NCBI RefSeq assembly: GCF_001675285.1
Contig: NZ_LSGQ01000003.1
Span: 1 to 64,000 of the forward strand
Length of the DNA stretch: 64,000 nt
Source of the DNA: Elizabethkingia miricola
GTDB lineage: Bacteria; Bacteroidota; Bacteroidia; Flavobacteriales; Weeksellaceae
Direction: 5' to 3'
Both the position numbers and the translations under genes were made by a program. Shown here one piece after another: positions 61,345-64,000 of the stretch. The notes below the pieces were generated by a model. That model was not told the origin of the DNA, ran no database searches, and saw nothing but the letters and a program-made list of their open reading frames with translations. The number at the start of each line of letters is the position of its first letter. The first letter of the stretch is position 1.

Positions 61345-61370
61345 TTTTATTTGTCGCATGACAAATAAAA
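61345..61370. repeat. Perfect inverted repeat upstream of the GT2 operon
   Basis: TTTTATTTGTC and GACAAATAAAA, 11-bp arms with a GCAT loop, T-rich on the left and A-rich on the right. It lies 45 bases upstream of a start codon, not behind a gene, so it is either an operator or an orphan terminator. Confidence 0.55.
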
Positions 61371-61384
61371 TATATGATTTGTTT

Positions 61385-61423
61385 ATAGGATGAAAAAAAT
61401 AAAAAAGGTTGCGTTATTTTCAT
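61385..61423. repeat. Shared ~40-bp intergenic repeat, copy 2
   Basis: Second copy of the element at 55719-55760: ATAGGATGA, A-rich stretch, AAAAAAGGTTGCG, T, TATTTT, CAT. It lies 377 bases before the GT4 gene at 61800. The remaining spacer to 61799 is extremely AT-rich and shows no other feature. Confidence 0.6.
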
Positions 61424-61799
61424 ATATTTATTATAAACATCTAAAAGCATTTATTTATTGCCAAAATAGAGAAATTTTCAACAGGTTTTATGATTTTCAC
61501 TTCTTCTGTAATATATAGTTTTATTACTGTATGTTTTGAATTCTAAGTTTAAATTAATAAAAAAAACATTAATTCAAATGTTTTTCTCAAAAAAACGAGT
61601 AATTTGTTGAGTATTTTTTTCTATATAATTGATCCAGATATATATACCTTGTTATAAGAGTAATGATATATTTTGAATAGCAATGTATTTAAAAATCTAA
61701 AAAAATGAATTAATACAATTAGTTAATTGAGAAACTTTTGATAATTACCATAAATGTATTAAAATTGTAATTGTTTTGCCACGTAGAAAATAGTAATAA

Positions 61800-62888
61800 A
61801 TGGAGAAAAAAGTCCTTATTGATCTTGAAAGACTTCGTTACCCCAAGTCAGGAATTGCAACTGTTTTTAGAAACCTTGCGAAAGGGCTTAAGGAACGTAC
61901 TACTGATTTAGAAATTGATATTTTTGGACCAGAAGAAGAGATATCGAGAAATAAGTTTGGCTTTAAGGTAATTCCACGAAAGATTTGGCATAAGTTTCTG
62001 AGTCGCTTTAACCGCCAATATCAAATTGTGCACGTAAGCCACCAATTCTCATCCTACTTTCATAAAAATCATAAGTTTGGGGTTAAAATAGTAACACTTC
62101 ATGATTTGAATTTCTTACATGAAAATTTTGATGAAAAAAGAAAACGAAAGTATATTAATAAAGTTAATAATAATCTCCGGTATGCCGATTATGTCGTGTG
62201 CATATCAAATTTTGTGAAAAATGATTTTATACAAAATCAACAACTTTTTGATTTGAGAAAGTTAAAAGGCGTTACTACTATCTATAACGGCTTGGCGTTT
62301 CCTGATAAAAATAACAAATATTCAATTGATTATGACTCGCGCTTCTCAATGCTACGAGATAAAAAATATATTATTAATATAGGTGTTTTATTTCCTAAAA
62401 AGAATCAGTTGGCAATTATTCGAATGCTTGAATATATAGATATCGATCTGGTTCTGGTAGCATCTGATGCTAAACAGGATTATGAGGCAAAGATTAATAA
62501 TGAAATTAAGAGGCTTAAACTTGAAGACAGAGTACATATTTTTCGAAATGTAACAGAAGAAGAAAAAAATATCCTTATTGAGAATTGTGCAGGCTTGTGT
62601 CAACCTTCTCTTGCCGAAGGATTTGGTATTCCTCCAATTGAAGCTATGTACTTTGGCAGACCTGTTTTTCTTTCGAAGCTAACATGTCTCCCTGAAGTTG
62701 GAGGAGAACATGCTTTCTATTTTGATGATTTTGATGCAAAAAATATGGCTAAAACTATAGAATTGGGGTTAGAGAAATATGAAACCCAGCCAGATTTGCA
62801 ACAGCAAATTATTGACTGGGCTTTACAATTTGATTATAAGATTACAGCTCGAAAATATCTTGACCTGTACCAGGAGCTATTGAATTAA
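61800..62888 (+). CDS. Glycosyltransferase family 4/1-type
   Basis: A 362-residue GT-B protein: [20 protein letters not shown] start, a [12 protein letters not shown] segment, and the donor site [28 protein letters not shown] (in two halves) with the EGFGIPPIE motif typical of mannosyl/rhamnosyl-type transferases. Its stop codon overlaps that of the convergent rocD gene within TTAA (4 bases). It is the only rightward gene of this end of the island. Confidence 0.88.
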   Translation: MEKKVLIDLERLRYPKSGIATVFRNLAKGLKERTTDLEIDIFGPEEEISRNKFGFKVIPRKIWHKFLSRFNRQYQIVHVSHQFSSYFHKNHKFGVKIVTLHDLNFLHENFDEKRKRKYINKVNNNLRYADYVVCISNFVKNDFIQNQQLFDLRKLKGVTTIYNGLAFPDKNNKYSIDYDSRFSMLRDKKYIINIGVLFPKKNQLAIIRMLEYIDIDLVLVASDAKQDYEAKINNEIKRLKLEDRVHIFRNVTEEEKNILIENCAGLCQPSLAEGFGIPPIEAMYFGRPVFLSKLTCLPEVGGEHAFYFDDFDAKNMAKTIELGLEKYETQPDLQQQIIDWALQFDYKITARKYLDLYQELLN

Positions 62889-64000
62889 AACTCCAAAATC
62901 GTTTTCTCAATAATTTTCACACAATCAAGTAATTGCTCTTCAGTAATTACTAATGGAGGTGCCAGGCGGATAATATTACCATGAGTTGGCTTAGCCAATA
63001 ACCCATTTTCTTTAAGTGCTAAACATAAGTTCCATGCTGTAGAACTGTCCGGTGTATCATTGATAAGAATGGCATTTAATAATCCTTTTCCTCTTACTTT
63101 AGTAATCAGATCAGTTTTCTCTATTAGTTTTTCAATTTCACTTCTGAATAGATTCCCCAATTCTTCGGCTCTCTCGGATAATTTCTCGTCTTGTACAACA
63201 TCCAAAGCTGCCATTGCTACAGCACATGCCAGAGGGTTTCCTCCAAAAGTAGATCCGTGCTGCCCAGGCTTGATAACATCCATAATATTGTTGTTTGCTA
63301 AAACAGCAGATACAGGATACATCCCTCCGGACAAAGCTTTACCCAAGATAAGAATGTCTGGCTGAACATTTTCATGGTGACATGCTATTAATTTACCAGT
63401 TCTGGCAATTCCTGTTTGTACTTCATCTGCTATGAAAAGAACATTGTATTTTTTACAAAGTTCAGATGATTGCTTCAGGAATCCCTCATTAGGAACATAT
63501 ACACCAGCTTCACCCTGAATAGGCTCAACAAGAAAAGCTGCAATATTTCCTGCTTCTTTGCTTAGAACTTCTTCTAATGCAGCAATGTCGTTATAAGGAA
63601 TACGAATAAAACCAGGAGTGAAAGGACCATAATTTTGATTTGCATCCGGATCATTGGAAAACGATACAATAGTTGTTGTTCTTCCGTGGAAGTTATTTTC
63701 ACATACAATGATTTTCGCAGCATTTTCAGCAATACCTTTTACTTCGTAGCTCCATTTTCTTGCCAGTTTTACTGCGGTTTCAACAGCTTCGGCTCCGGAG
63801 TTCATTGGTAAAACTTTGTCGAAACCTAAAAGAGATGTTATCTTTTGCTCGTATTCTCCCAGTTTCGAGTTATAAAAGGCTCTTGAAGTTAATGCCAATT
63901 TGCCTGCCTGATCAACAAGCGCCTCTACAATTTTGGGATGAGAGTGTCCTTGGTTAACAGCAGAATATGCAGAAAGAAAATCATAGTATTTTTTGCCTTC
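62885..64000 (-). CDS. rocD: Ornithine aminotransferase (5'-truncated by the window)
   Basis: An ornithine--oxo-acid transaminase (PLP, class III), converting ornithine plus 2-oxoglutarate to glutamate semialdehyde. The frame runs open to the window edge; codons 63899-64000 encode [19 protein letters not shown] and more, so the TTG at 63898 is not the start. Motifs: [16 protein letters not shown] (Asp for PLP) and [14 protein letters not shown] (Schiff-base Lys), then [13 protein letters not shown]. At least 371 residues; the start is outside. Confidence 0.95.
   Translation of the reverse strand, partial: EGKKYYDFLSAYSAVNQGHSHPKIVEALVDQAGKLALTSRAFYNSKLGEYEQKITSLLGFDKVLPMNSGAEAVETAVKLARKWSYEVKGIAENAAKIIVCENNFHGRTTTIVSFSNDPDANQNYGPFTPGFIRIPYNDIAALEEVLSKEAGNIAAFLVEPIQGEAGVYVPNEGFLKQSSELCKKYNVLFIADEVQTGIARTGKLIACHHENVQPDILILGKALSGGMYPVSAVLANNNIMDVIKPGQHGSTFGGNPLACAVAMAALDVVQDEKLSERAEELGNLFRSEIEKLIEKTDLITKVRGKGLLNAILINDTPDSSTAWNLCLALKENGLLAKPTHGNIIRLAPPLVITEEQLLDCVKIIEKTILEF

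Noticed and set aside
1-64000. CRISPR array, rRNA operon, tRNA, intact IS or prophage
   Set aside because: No regularly spaced direct repeats, conserved RNA genes, transposase, integrase or phage structural genes were recognised in the window.

Overview
This is an AT-rich, gene-dense chromosomal window from a member of Flavobacteriia. The gene content (DUF4252, DUF6759, DUF3667, an IcmF-type fused mutase, a type-B L31, flavobacterial UxuA/UxaC) points to the Elizabethkingia/Chryseobacterium group (Weeksellaceae). That placement rests on recognition alone. Two features support the Bacteroidetes assignment independently: many genes are preceded by the TAnnTTTG -7 promoter element of this phylum, and Shine-Dalgarno sequences are scarce. 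No rRNA, tRNA, CRISPR array, phage or intact insertion sequence was seen.

Layout. (1) 0.2-6.4 kb: a complete D-glucuronate catabolic cluster. eda and kdgK run leftward; an SDR-type mannonate oxidoreductase, uxuA and uxaC run rightward; a convergent LacI-family regulator closes the cluster. A near-perfect LacI-type palindrome lies in the divergent promoter. (2) 6.5-16.8 kb: a secreted protein, an ECF sigma / putative anti-sigma / DUF4252 x2 operon, a GlmU-like nucleotidyltransferase, brnQ, rpmE2 and a DUF3999-DUF2339 pair. (3) 17.2-32.6 kb: an ORF fusing a MazG-like pyrophosphohydrolase to AroA and coupled to an SDR gene, then trmB, a DUF6759 lipoprotein, DUF4407, ruvC, an M16 protease, a PadR regulator with three tandem paralogous membrane proteins, a 2'-5' RNA ligase-like protein and a beta-lactamase-fold serine hydrolase. 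(4) 32.7-40.9 kb: a PLP-dependent decarboxylase, the IcmF acyl-CoA mutase, a YwqK/MORN-like secreted protein and a DUF3667 protein. (5) 41-51.9 kb: housekeeping genes rplM-rpsI, rpsB, tsf, guaB, a GH20 hexosaminidase, a possible kinase-fold protein, accA and gltX. (6) 52-63 kb: a more AT-rich surface-glycan island of eight glycosyltransferase-type genes with long gene-poor spacers, decayed coding remnants and a ~40-bp repeat present in two of its spacers. (7) The right edge cuts rocD.

How the genes work together: UxaC, the SDR, UxuA, KdgK and Eda form a linear route from glucuronate to pyruvate plus glyceraldehyde-3-phosphate, probably under one repressor. The translation/GMP/fatty-acid genes are separately promoted single genes or short operons, most ending in clear intrinsic terminators. 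The glycosyltransferase island probably builds a variable surface polysaccharide. The observations I rate most worth checking are the MazG-AroA fusion, a structured leader before rpsB, a widespread palindromic repeat inside the icmF reading frame, the PadR-plus-three-membrane-protein unit, a kinase-like motif in an uncharacterised protein, and the shared intergenic repeat in the glycan island.
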